Source of the DNA: Allobacillus saliphilus | GTDB lineage: Bacteria; Bacillota; Bacilli; Bacillales; Alkalibacillaceae | Reading direction: 5' to 3' | NCBI RefSeq assembly: GCF_018138385.1 | Contig: NZ_JAGSIE010000029.1 | Span: 1 to 47,874 of the forward strand | DNA length: 47,874 bases | Shown: one piece after another, positions 32,864-41,729 of the stretch | How positions within the stretch are numbered: position 1 is the stretch's first letter | Layout of the letters: the number at the start of each line of letters is the position of its first letter | Program-made: the position numbers and the translations under genes | The notes under the pieces: model-generated | Told to the model about the DNA's origin: nothing | Database searches by the model: none | Seen by the model: the letters and a program-made list of their open reading frames with translations, nothing else

Positions 32864-33346
32864 TTATCGTCAGTTAAGAGCGTTGTATCGACAGTCAGCG
32901 GTTGTTTATCAATAGTTAAGAGCGTTGTATCGACAGTCAGCGGTTGTTTATCAATAGTTAGGCGCGTCGTATCAACAGTCAGCGCTCGTTTATCGACAGT
33001 TAGACGTGCTGTATCAACAGTCAGCGCTCGTTTATCGACAGTTAGGCGTGCTGTATCAACAGTGAGCGTTCGTTTATCGACAGTTAGGTGCGCTTTTTCA
33101 ACAGTTAGCGCTCGTTTATCGACAGTTAGACGTGCTGTATCAACAGTTAGCGCTCGTTTATCAACAGTCAGGCGCGCTGTATCGACAGTGAGCGTTCGTT
33201 TATCGACAGTTAGGCGCGCTGTATCAACAGGGAGCGCTCATTTATCGACAGTTAGGCGCACCGTATCAACAGTCAGCGCTTGTTTATCAACAGTTAGGAG
33301 CGTCATATCAACAGTCAGCAAGCATTTATCAACAATTACCAACAAT
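32864..33346. repeat. 21-bp tandem repeat array (array 7, 23 units)
   Basis: Twenty-three units of exactly 21 bp, with the first unit at 32864 and the last at 33326 and no indel between. The core is (T/G)TATC(G/A)ACAGT(T/C)AG; units alternate between tails like GCGCGCT and CGCTCGT, making a 42-bp period. It shares its core with array 3. It fills the gap between sspE and ntdP. Confidence 0.96.
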
Positions 33347-33468
33347 AAATTGTACATACGAAGCGGCACCTCACAACGAACGCATCTTAATCGCTATGGT
33401 GTATGTCCTGTGTTACAATTAATTCAAAATAAATTTTGAAACGTAATTGTGAGGAAAGTAGGTATATC

Positions 33469-33993
33469 ATGAAGAACCCAAAGGCTGGTGAAGTTATTGA
33501 AATTCAGAGTTACAAACATAATGGCGCCATCCACCGGGTTTGGGAAGAAACGACTGTCTTAAAGAGTACTTCTTCAATGTTAATCGGAGCGAACGATCGG
33601 GTGTTGGTGACAGAAAATGATGGTCGGACTTGGTTTACGCGCGAACCAGCGATTGCTTATTTTACGGCGAATTATTGGTTTAATGTTATTTGTATGTTAC
33701 GAAATGACGGTGTCCATTATTACTCGAATATCGGCTCGCCTTACGTACTCGATGAAGGCGCAGTTAAATATATCGACTATGACTTGGACATAAAGGTTTT
33801 TCCGGATATGACTTACAAAATATTGGACGAAGACGAATTTATCGAACATAAACAGTTAATGAATTATCCGGTAGTACTTGAACGGATTTTGTACAAGCAG
33901 TTAGGTATTTTGGAACAATGGATTCTACAACGGAAAGGTCCCTTTGCACCTGATTTTACAGAACGTTGGTATGAACAGTACTTGACTTATTAA
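33469..33993 (+). CDS. ntdP: Nucleoside tri-/diphosphatase NtdP (YgaC, DUF402)
   Basis: A 174-residue phosphatase of the DUF402 family, cleaving nucleoside tri- and diphosphates in studied Firmicutes. It matches YgaC closely in memory: [48 protein letters not shown] with the metal-binding aspartates near 107-111, and RKGPFAPDF near the end. Start is the ATG at 33469 after GAGGAAAG; the codon at 33436 would add an unrelated extension. Confidence 0.9.
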   Translation: MKNPKAGEVIEIQSYKHNGAIHRVWEETTVLKSTSSMLIGANDRVLVTENDGRTWFTREPAIAYFTANYWFNVICMLRNDGVHYYSNIGSPYVLDEGAVKYIDYDLDIKVFPDMTYKILDEDEFIEHKQLMNYPVVLERILYKQLGILEQWILQRKGPFAPDFTERWYEQYLTY

Positions 33994-34111
33994 AGTGTGC
34001 AATAATAAAGACGCTACAGGCTGCTGAATCGTAATAAAGGCAGTCTTTTTTTGAAAAATATCATGATATTAAAAACAAATCATTGTTTTGAACTGACAAG
34101 CAGGTGAAGAC

Positions 34112-35899
34112 ATGGATAGTATTAAGAGGTATTTGGCTTTTGTGAAGCCATATAAATGGAAAATTTTCTTTACAATCTTAATTGGCATAGTGAAATTCAG
34201 TATCCCACTGTTGATGCCGTTAATTATTAAATATGTTATTGACGATATTGTTGGTGCGGAAGCATTAAGTAATAGTGAAAAGGTAGACAAACTGCTTTGG
34301 ACGATGGGAATTGCATTCTTCTTATTCTTAATTATACGTCCGCCTGTTGAATATTTCCGTCAATACTACGCCCAGTGGGTAAGCAGTAAAATCTTATATG
34401 ATATTCGAAATACATTATTCGATCATATTCAGCGGTTGAGTTTGAACTTTTATTCCAGAACGAAAACTGGAGAGATTATTTCTCGAGTAATTCACGACGT
34501 TGAACAGACGAAAACGTTTATCATGACAGGGCTCATGAATTTGTGGTTGGACATGGTGACCATCCTAATTGCGATTGGTATTATGATCTGGCTTGATCCA
34601 TTGTTGACATTAGTCGCAATCGTTTTGTTCCCTGTGTACGGATTTTCGGTAAAATACTTTTACTCACGTTTACGTAACTTAACACGAGAACGGTCACAAG
34701 CACTCGCTGAAGTGCAAGGTCATTTGACTGAGCGTGTACAAGGAATGCCAGTCGTACGAGGCTTTGCGTTGGAAGATCATGAACAAAAACAATTTGATGA
34801 TCGAAATGCTAACTATTTAAACCGCGCATTAGCGTTTACAAGTTGGAATGCGAAATCTTATTCAGTAACGCATACGATTACAGATTTGGCACCACTATTG
34901 TTACTCGCTGTCGGTGGGTATTTTGTCATCGATGGAAACGTATCGCTCGGTACATTGGTTGCCTTTACAGCATATATGGACCGTGTATATAATCCACTTC
35001 GACGATTAGTCAACTCTTCGACCCAATTGACGCAAGCACATGCTTCGATGGACCGGGTATTTGAATTCATGGATGAAGAATATGACATTACCGATGAACC
35101 GAATGCCAAACCAATGCAAGCTGTCAAAGGTGATGTTCATTTTGAAAATGTATCATTTAAATATAATCCAAATGAGTCATACGCACTTAAAAATATCGAT
35201 CTAAAAGTCGCTGAAGGCGAGACAGTTGCTTTAGTCGGAATGAGTGGGGGAGGAAAGTCAACGCTTGTCAGCTTGATCCCTCGATTTTACGATCCAAGTC
35301 TTGGGAAAATTACGATTGATGGAATAGATATTACAAAGGTACAAGCACGAACGTTGCGTGACCAAATTGGACTCGTTCTCCAAGACACGATTTTATTCAG
35401 TGATTCTGTTGCGACAAATATTCGAATGGGAAATCCTGATGCAACTGATGAAGAAGTGATTGAAGCGGCTAAAGCTGCGAATGCACACGACTTTATCATG
35501 GAACTTCCAGAAGGTTATAATACGCTTGTTGGAGAACGTGGTGTCAAACTATCCGGGGGTCAAAAACAACGTGTGGCGATTGCACGTGTCTTTTTGAAAA
35601 ACCCACCACTTCTTGTGTTGGATGAAGCGACATCCGCACTTGATTTGGAAAGTGAACACTTAATTCAAGAGGCGATGAACAAGCTAGCCCACGACCGCAC
35701 GACATTTATCGTGGCTCACCGTTTATCAACGATCACTCATGCGGATCGGATTATATTAATTGAAGATGGACAAATCAAAGAACAAGGTAGTCATGATCAA
35801 CTCATGCGTCGAAAAGGAATTTATTATAACCTTTATCAAGTACAGGAATTGGATGATGAAGGGAAACTGACGAAAAATAAAGTGAGAAATATTCGATAG
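34112..35899 (+). CDS. ygaD: ABC transporter with fused permease and ATPase (YgaD-like)
   Basis: A 595-residue half-transporter that should act as a homodimer exporter in the membrane. Six transmembrane helices occupy residues about 15-300, and the nucleotide-binding domain follows from about 345. Walker A is GMSGGGKST near 376, the signature LSGGQKQR near 480, Walker B LLVLDEAT near 500 and the H-loop IVAHRLST. Resembles MsbA/BmrA multidrug exporters. Order ntdP-ygaD is as in B. subtilis. Confidence 0.88.
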   Translation: MDSIKRYLAFVKPYKWKIFFTILIGIVKFSIPLLMPLIIKYVIDDIVGAEALSNSEKVDKLLWTMGIAFFLFLIIRPPVEYFRQYYAQWVSSKILYDIRNTLFDHIQRLSLNFYSRTKTGEIISRVIHDVEQTKTFIMTGLMNLWLDMVTILIAIGIMIWLDPLLTLVAIVLFPVYGFSVKYFYSRLRNLTRERSQALAEVQGHLTERVQGMPVVRGFALEDHEQKQFDDRNANYLNRALAFTSWNAKSYSVTHTITDLAPLLLLAVGGYFVIDGNVSLGTLVAFTAYMDRVYNPLRRLVNSSTQLTQAHASMDRVFEFMDEEYDITDEPNAKPMQAVKGDVHFENVSFKYNPNESYALKNIDLKVAEGETVALVGMSGGGKSTLVSLIPRFYDPSLGKITIDGIDITKVQARTLRDQIGLVLQDTILFSDSVATNIRMGNPDATDEEVIEAAKAANAHDFIMELPEGYNTLVGERGVKLSGGQKQRVAIARVFLKNPPLLVLDEATSALDLESEHLIQEAMNKLAHDRTTFIVAHRLSTITHADRIILIEDGQIKEQGSHDQLMRRKGIYYNLYQVQELDDEGKLTKNKVRNIR

Positions 35900-35955
35900 A
35901 GTACTTCAAGAAAGCTAACAGGTTTTGTCCAAAAGTTAGAATAACCTACAAATAA

Positions 35956-35993
35956 GAGGTCTAAGCCACGTACGGCTTGGACCTCTATTTTTT
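35956..35993 (+). terminator. Intrinsic terminator of ygaD
   Basis: Twelve-base arms GAGGTCTAAGCC and GGCTTGGACCTC (one wobble) followed by a T-rich tail. The rest of 35900-36172 shows nothing else clear. Confidence 0.9.
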
Positions 35994-36172
35994 GCCGTTA
36001 CAAGTGTTTTCATGACCAGTAGGAATGCGAGATTTAGTCAATCGACTGAAAAATTTACTAAGTTCTTTGCAGGTAAATAGAGGGTTTCTGATAAAATGGA
36101 TATAACATTTAATTGAAATGTTCATTAAACGTTGCCAGCTGATAAAAAAATTTAAAGGAAAGAGGTGATATT

Positions 36173-36355
36173 TTGCTAGAAGATAAACCTAAATGTATTG
36201 AATGTGGTAAAGAGATTGAAGCTGAGGACGATGTTTTTGTAAAAATGCGCTACCCAAAGCGTAAGGGTTTCACTGAAATAAAAGCCTATTTAAGTAACGA
36301 GGGTAAATTTATTTGTGAAAGCTGTTTTAATAAAGATTCTAATTTAAAAAGATAA
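36173..36355 (+). CDS. Small zinc-ribbon-like protein
   Basis: A 60-residue protein with CIEC at 8-11 and CESC near 49-52, a four-cysteine arrangement likely to bind zinc. Similar short proteins in Bacillaceae are often mislabelled as iron-hydroxamate transport proteins. No function is known to me. The TTG start follows GAGGTGAT. It is first of three small genes of unknown role. Confidence 0.7.
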   Translation: MLEDKPKCIECGKEIEAEDDVFVKMRYPKRKGFTEIKAYLSNEGKFICESCFNKDSNLKR

Positions 36356-36383
36356 ATTAACGAATAGATAAGGTGGGGGTAAA

Positions 36384-36605
36384 ATGAATAAATACATCGC
36401 AGCAATATATACTTGTTCAGGGTTTATTATTATAGCTTTATCTGGTATTGGAAAAATACTTATGATCGGTTTACCAGAATTCTATGTGAACCAGGAAGAA
36501 AGTAGCATAATACCCTTAATAACATTTATAGCCGGCGTAATTACAGCTTTAATTGGACTATCTTTTTATATAATGAAATTACTTACCTATGAAATTAGAA
36601 AATAG
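36384..36605 (+). CDS. Small two-helix membrane protein
   Basis: A 73-residue protein with hydrophobic helices at about 4-29 and 42-66. I do not recognise a family. The ATG follows a GGTGGGGG site. It is 28 bp from the upstream zinc-ribbon gene and 48 bp from the next gene in the same direction, so they may form an operon. Confidence 0.6.
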   Translation: MNKYIAAIYTCSGFIIIALSGIGKILMIGLPEFYVNQEESSIIPLITFIAGVITALIGLSFYIMKLLTYEIRK

Positions 36606-36653
36606 ACAATCTTGCTCAACTATAAAATAGTAATGACAAAGCAGGTGTTGGTC

Positions 36654-36893
36654 ATGTCAAAAAGTTATGTCGTAGTTACATATGATGTTTGTGAACATAA
36701 TGATTTATACGAAGATATGAATGAATATATTTTAGATTCTTCTGCCGGTATGGAAGAGCAAGTAAAAGGGTTTGCTGAACAAGATATTGCTCCCTTAGTC
36801 AAAGTTTACGAGACGGCTTCAAGTGATTTCGGGGAATTAACACTGTATAAGGAATATAAATTCAAGGAATTTGAGTGTGATTGTGAACAGTAG
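36654..36893 (+). CDS. Small acidic protein of unknown function
   Basis: A soluble, acidic 79-residue protein (SKSYVVVTYDVCEHNDLYEDMNEY opens it, quoted by its first strand and helix) ending in FECDCEQ. No domain is recognised. I place the start at the ATG at 36654 after GCAGGTG; the frame extends to 36612 without a site. It may be co-transcribed with the two upstream small genes. Confidence 0.55.
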   Translation: MSKSYVVVTYDVCEHNDLYEDMNEYILDSSAGMEEQVKGFAEQDIAPLVKVYETASSDFGELTLYKEYKFKEFECDCEQ

Positions 36894-36998
36894 CCAGCTA
36901 TTCTAAATCGGAGAAACCAAGTGAATAAGTGTTTTCTTACGAATGAATGATATTCTGGAAACAACTATGTATGTTTTTCGTATTGTTAAATAAAGTGT

Positions 36999-37027
36999 AA
37001 ACTCCCAACTGATACGGGAGTTTTTTA
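36999..37027 (+). terminator. Terminator after the small-gene cluster
   Basis: Arms AAACTCCC and GGGAGTTT around a 9-nt loop, with a T run overlapping the second arm. It lies about 105 bp after the last small gene. The rest of 36894-37193 has no recognised feature. Confidence 0.8.
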
Positions 37028-37193
37028 TTCTGTACCCTAAACCCGAATAAATCTCCCAGTTTTTCTTTTGACCGATTGAACTAGCGTATATTTTGTAGAA
37101 ACGATAACAATACAGCTGCAATATAAAGTTTATTTTCAGAAATGATTGAATTCATGATATAGTATGGGAAAAGCTTACATAAGGAAGAGCGAT

Positions 37194-38389
37194 ATGTCAT
37201 TTCATAAATCAATTCTTGAGATTAGTATATTTCGTACGCTGACAGTGATTGCTGTGCTTTTGTTATTCGGTGGGTTGGTGATTTCAGCATTTGGGCATGC
37301 TTTTTTATTGTTGTTTTTGGCAATACTCATTGTTGCTATATATGGGCTAGGGAAATTTTATGAAAAGCATGTGGATGACTTTTTGGAGGTTACGGTTGCA
37401 CAAAGACAACAACGGGTCGATCCAGGGGATACCGGTTCAATTGAAGTGGTCATTCGGCAGAAGGGTATTTTGCCATTACTGATGGCGAAAATTTCAATGG
37501 AAATGGATCATGCCATTGAGTTAAGTGGGGGTAAGATGCATCGACGTCGAGAACGAACATTTATCGAAAAGCCATTCAGCCTTCAATTTTGGGAAGAAAA
37601 AACGATCGAATTTCCTTATACGGCTAGACAGCGTGGCGTATCACAAATCCGATCGCTAGAAATCATTTTACCGAATCCCTTTAATCTGAATCAGATCTAT
37701 TTAAAGCTGGACGATTTGAATTTAACAGAAGTCGTTGTTTTTCCAAAGAAAAAAGCTGTCCATCATTTGCAAAACGTACAGCCAAAAGGGAAAGGCGAAC
37801 ATGTAACACAGCAATCGTTATATATCGATCGATCTCGAAACATCGGTACGAGACCGTATGAATTTGGTGATCCTTTTAATCAAATCCATTGGAAAGCAAG
37901 TGCAAGAACAGGTGAATTTCACGTGAAAGTCGACGAACAGTCAGTCATTTATCACGGATGTTTCTAATCAATGTGAAATTAACACGTAACAACAGAGAAG
38001 CGTTTGAAGAAATGGTTGAACAAGTTGCATACTTGTCGATGGATGCGGCGAAAAAAGGAATTCCTTACTCCTTATATATAAATATTTTATCGATGAATCG
38101 CGTACCGTTTATTCACCAGGCTGAAGGAAAAGGGGAGAAACATCTCGGGAATACACTTGAGCTGTTGGCAAGAATTCAAGGTGGGACCTTTACCGTTCCG
38201 TTTGAAAATATGTTGAATCAAATTATTCTCAAAGAACCATTGGCGACAGATGTAATTCAAGGCGGGATGAATCTTCCAGATTACGACTATTATTATAGCT
38301 TGTTCGAACATAAAGGATCACGTGTCCACCACTTGCAGACTGACAGAGCCCAAGAAGAGGGGGTGGCTGCGGATGGATCATTTGCCTAA
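37194..38389 (+). pseudogene. DUF58 protein gene, split by a one-base frameshift
   Basis: The first frame (37194-37967) encodes about 257 residues: two N-terminal transmembrane helices, a DUF58 lead-in and the conserved block GDPFNQIHWKASARTGE. It then stops. The second frame (from about 37943 to 38389) continues as a DUF58 C-terminal half (MFLINVKLTRNNREAFEEMVE). Joined they give about 398 residues, the family norm. The switch is a one-base slip in 37941-37958. It could be a real pseudogene, a sequencing error or programmed shift. The usual upstream MoxR ATPase is missing. Start ATG at 37194 after AAGGAAGAG. Confidence 0.8.
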
Positions 38390-39581
38390 TCGTTATGTTC
38401 AATTTTATCAATACATATTAGAGCTGTTCCCGATATGGATTGTTATTTATTTTTTTCATATGCTAAATAATCTTGGTGCATCACTGATTTCATTTTTCTG
38501 CTTGGCTATAGTAGCTTATGGAGTCAGTACGCTTGCTTTTTTGAAGTCAGGAAAACCGTTGATTGCTTTCGGTCCAATCCTCGCAGCAGGTCTGGCGTTT
38601 CTATTCGGCTATCATTATGTGCTAGTAATAGTCATGGCCATTGTTTTGTTCGTTCGAATCGAATCTCATTTACTGAAACCCGATCAAGACCATGAAGAAA
38701 AGATTCTTATCAGTACGTTAGTGATGAGCGTTGCGGCATATGAATTCAGTAACGGGACTCCATATGCGGATAACTACTTACTAATAGCGGCTGTCTTTTT
38801 GTTTACGTTTTTACTTGGACGGTTTCTGCTTTATTATTTCAGCGACCCGGACGGCGCGAACAATGTCGGCAAAAAGAAAACGATTTGGTTTCTCGGTATT
38901 GGATTTTTGTTGTTTGTCGGCACCTATTCGTTGTCAACCCTATTTCCGTACATACGTTTACTCTTTGGATATGTTTTTTATGGGGTACTCATCGCTCTTG
39001 CTTGGATTTATTCGCCAATTATGCAGCTGACTGAGTATATTAATATCGAACCACCGGAGCTTGAATCTATAGAAAGTAATCCAGAATTTGTGACAGGACC
39101 CGAACAACAACGAACAGAAACAACGATGATAGGTGCGTACATCGAATGGTTTTTATATGGCGTCGGTGGGTTGATTATCTTACTCCTTCTATTTTTATTT
39201 TTAAGGTACCGAAGAAATTTGGCGCGCGAGGATGCATCGCAGAAAGAACAAACAATTACGGTGAAGAGAAATCGTACAACGGAGCATCGTTTTTGGAAGG
39301 GTAATCGTCATCAAGTACCAAAAAATCCTATTCGAAAAATGTACTATCGACTGGAGAAATGGGCTGCAGATCAAAACGTCGGTCGTTATCGTGATGAAAC
39401 GATTGATGAGTGGCTCGACAGGCAACAAATCTATGGACATGAACGCCAGGAAGTCATCGAGCGTTATGAGACAATACGTTATGCCGAAAAAGATGACGAG
39501 AGCAAAGCAAAATCGTTTCAAGATAACATTTCACTATTGAAGCAGATGCTAAAAAGCAAGAAGGAGAGCAACAATGAATAA
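38373..39581 (+). CDS. Membrane protein with C-terminal DUF4129
   Basis: A 402-residue protein with seven or eight transmembrane helices in residues 10-285, then a cytoplasmic DUF4129-like tail (MYYRLEKWAADQNVGR... region near 322-400). In B. subtilis the neighbour of a DUF58 gene is YebA, which carries a transglutaminase-like domain between the membrane part and the DUF4129 tail. I see no such domain here, in particular no Cys-His-Asp triad. The ATG at 38373 overlaps the end of the DUF58 gene. Confidence 0.65.
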   Translation: MDHLPNRYVQFYQYILELFPIWIVIYFFHMLNNLGASLISFFCLAIVAYGVSTLAFLKSGKPLIAFGPILAAGLAFLFGYHYVLVIVMAIVLFVRIESHLLKPDQDHEEKILISTLVMSVAAYEFSNGTPYADNYLLIAAVFLFTFLLGRFLLYYFSDPDGANNVGKKKTIWFLGIGFLLFVGTYSLSTLFPYIRLLFGYVFYGVLIALAWIYSPIMQLTEYINIEPPELESIESNPEFVTGPEQQRTETTMIGAYIEWFLYGVGGLIILLLLFLFLRYRRNLAREDASQKEQTITVKRNRTTEHRFWKGNRHQVPKNPIRKMYYRLEKWAADQNVGRYRDETIDEWLDRQQIYGHERQEVIERYETIRYAEKDDESKAKSFQDNISLLKQMLKSKKESNNE

Positions 39582-40071
39582 ATGGTCAATCTATCAAGGT
39601 GGCGTCGGCATTGTTTTAATCATAAGCGCTGTAATTTTTAACCATATGGAAGTTGATCTCCATTACCAAATCGGTGATTCGATGGGGATGGTTACGTCTC
39701 CATTGTTAGTTATGACAGGTTTTCTTTTCATTAGCGGACTCATGTGCTTGTTCTTTCTTTTTCAAATAAAGAAGAGCCGGACGTTTTTACAACATCCGGC
39801 GTGGAAAAAAATGCTTCCTATTATATTTGCTTGGTTTACGATATCGTTTATCGCTTTCATTTTTGCTTTTCAAAACGATTCATTGACAGAATTTTTTGAT
39901 TCTCGTGTTAGTTTTTATGCATTGCTGTATTACTTCACGTTTTTATGGCAATTATTATTAATTACTTTTGTTCATAAATTTTCGGGTCCAACGACTTCAG
40001 TGGAAAAGCAAGTTGAATATTCATATTTAATGAACCTAGCGTTAATGCTATTGCTTATCTTACTCGTTTAA
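39574..40071 (+). CDS. Four-helix membrane protein, unknown
   Basis: A 165-residue protein with four hydrophobic helices (about 8-25, 45-67, 85-105 and 115-160). No family recognised. It overlaps the DUF4129 gene by eight bases, so it belongs to the same operon. Its stop codon overlaps the stop of the convergent ygaE gene by three bases. Confidence 0.65.
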   Translation: MNKWSIYQGGVGIVLIISAVIFNHMEVDLHYQIGDSMGMVTSPLLVMTGFLFISGLMCLFFLFQIKKSRTFLQHPAWKKMLPIIFAWFTISFIAFIFAFQNDSLTEFFDSRVSFYALLYYFTFLWQLLLITFVHKFSGPTTSVEKQVEYSYLMNLALMLLLILLV

Positions 40072-41129
40072 TAGAGTTCATGATCAGATGCTTTCTTCAA
40101 GTAACTTTTCATCAACATTTTGCAATGCATCATTTCTTCATGATAATCATATAACATCGACGCAAGCGGGATTAACTTCAACCGCGCTTCCTCGTCACCT
40201 TCATCATAATAATTGATCAACTCTACGATTAACCCCTTCACATCTGGGGTCGAAACACTATGGAGCGGATCGGTATCCTTTGAGCGGATCCGGCCTTGAT
40301 ACATCAGCATCAATTTCTCATGTGTATGCATCACTTTATCGACTTCTTTTAAAATTCGTCTACTGATGTCTTTCGAAATATGCTCAATGTCATAATCCAA
40401 TCGGTGTAAAGTCGTCAACAAATCATACGATTTACGGGATAGAGAGATGAGCGAGCGGAATATGACTAACTTTCTTGCTCGTTCAATACCTCTAGATCGC
40501 GAATATGTCCGTTCTTCTGAAAATAATAAATACGTATTCTCTAATTGCCACAGTTCCGTGTTTAGCGTTTCAATTTCTTTTTTAAGAGCAGGCTGATCGG
40601 CTAGATGCCTTGTCGTTACACGAATCCATTGCAATAGGTCCGAAGTCAGCTCACTGATCTGATTAAATAATTGGATTTCATATTTTGGTGGTAAGAAAGC
40701 TAAATTCACTAGGAATGCGGAAAAAATACCGATTAGAATTGTCGTAAATCGAATTCCTGCAAACTCTAAGTATACGACATCCGCAGAATACATCATCAAT
40801 GCGAGAAGCGCAATGATGGCAATGAATGTCGTATCTTCTTTCATTTTGAAAAAAGTACATATGCCTATGACAACCACAATACCTATACCAATTAGGAATG
40901 GGGCATTCCCTGCTGTCAGTACGATAATGATTGCAATTCCAGAACCTAAAATATTCGCTTGAATTTGTTCTGCCATCGTTTGAAAAGAACGATAGATGGA
41001 GGGCTGTAGTGACGTTGCTGCCGCAATTGTCCCAGCAAAGAATCCAGCCTCAAAACCAATCAAGGTGGCGATATACATCGTGATCATAATAGCTACGCCT
41101 GTCTTGAATGCACGTGCGCCTAGTTTCAT
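40068..41129 (-). CDS. ygaE: FUSC/aromatic-acid-exporter-like membrane protein (YgaE-like)
   Basis: A 353-residue protein. The first 150 residues hold five or six transmembrane helices of the FUSC/ArAE type (GARAFKTGVAIMITMYIATLIGFEAGFFAG). The remaining 200 residues are a soluble helical domain. Efflux of aromatic acids is known for distant relatives; not shown for this group. Start is the ATG at 41129 with GGAGG upstream, not the TTG at 41144. Position before gsaB matches ygaE. Confidence 0.75.
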   Translation of the reverse strand: MKLGARAFKTGVAIMITMYIATLIGFEAGFFAGTIAAATSLQPSIYRSFQTMAEQIQANILGSGIAIIIVLTAGNAPFLIGIGIVVVIGICTFFKMKEDTTFIAIIALLALMMYSADVVYLEFAGIRFTTILIGIFSAFLVNLAFLPPKYEIQLFNQISELTSDLLQWIRVTTRHLADQPALKKEIETLNTELWQLENTYLLFSEERTYSRSRGIERARKLVIFRSLISLSRKSYDLLTTLHRLDYDIEHISKDISRRILKEVDKVMHTHEKLMLMYQGRIRSKDTDPLHSVSTPDVKGLIVELINYYDEGDEEARLKLIPLASMLYDYHEEMMHCKMLMKSYLKKASDHELY

Positions 41130-41249
41130 TGAATCAACCTCCAATTCTTTTCAAACACCCTTGTCCAGAAATTACTCTGAGATGTAATGAATATCGAATC
41201 TCTTCCTATCTTATAACAATCTACTACCTATCACAATCTGATATGCAAC

Positions 41250-41326
41250 AAAAAAAGAAGTGTCCGCACAAATTGCGAACACTTCAATCTGGCAAAACCA
41301 GAAAGGAAGGGAGTTTTCATAACATC
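41250..41326 (-). ncRNA. Candidate small RNA with a C-rich single-stranded segment
   Basis: On the minus strand: a -10-like TATTAT at 41338-41333 with TTCAGA 17 bp upstream, a predicted start near 41326, an unpaired CTCCCTTCC (41313-41305), a small hairpin CTGG/CCAG (41301-41289), and a strong terminator GAAGTGT/ACACTTC with a T run (41285-41250). Alternatively the hairpin simply ends the gsaB transcript. Confidence 0.4.
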
Positions 41327-41472
41327 GTTCCTATAATAAGGGGTAATCCAATAATTCTGAATTATCTATATATTAACACATTAAATGAAAAAAACAAGGC
41401 TCTTTTTGCTTTTTTGGAAAACTTTTTTAGGTTTGCTTGTTAAACAAGCGGTTGTATAGCAACTCTTCCATT

Positions 41473-41640
41473 CTTCACAGTAAAGGTGCGGTGCTTCAGT
41501 GTTAATCTGTTCTTCTTCAATGTAAATTTACAAAGGTTCAGTGTTAATCAACATCGCTTCAGTGTTAATTCGCAGTGCTTCAGTGTTAATCAGCAAATCT
41601 TCAGTGTAAACTCGCAATGCTTCAGTGTTAGCGATTTGAC
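41473..41640. repeat. 21-bp tandem repeat array (array 8, eight units)
   Basis: Eight 21-bp units without indels, core CTTCAGTGTTAA plus nine variable bases; the first two or three units are diverged. The core is the same as in array 4, 18 kb away. It lies 90 bp after the gsaB stop, between gsaB and the terminator at 41257-41285. Confidence 0.92.
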
Positions 41641-41729
41641 TTGTATGATTGCTGAAGATTGATTTCAAACGGGTTAGTCGAACCGGGTTTAAAAAGAGTG
41701 CTTTTCGCTACATATAAAATTATACAAGG

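Noticed and set aside
13173-33346. CRISPR array
   Set aside because: Units are 21 bp with degenerate cores and no unique spacers of 30-40 bp, and no cas genes are present.
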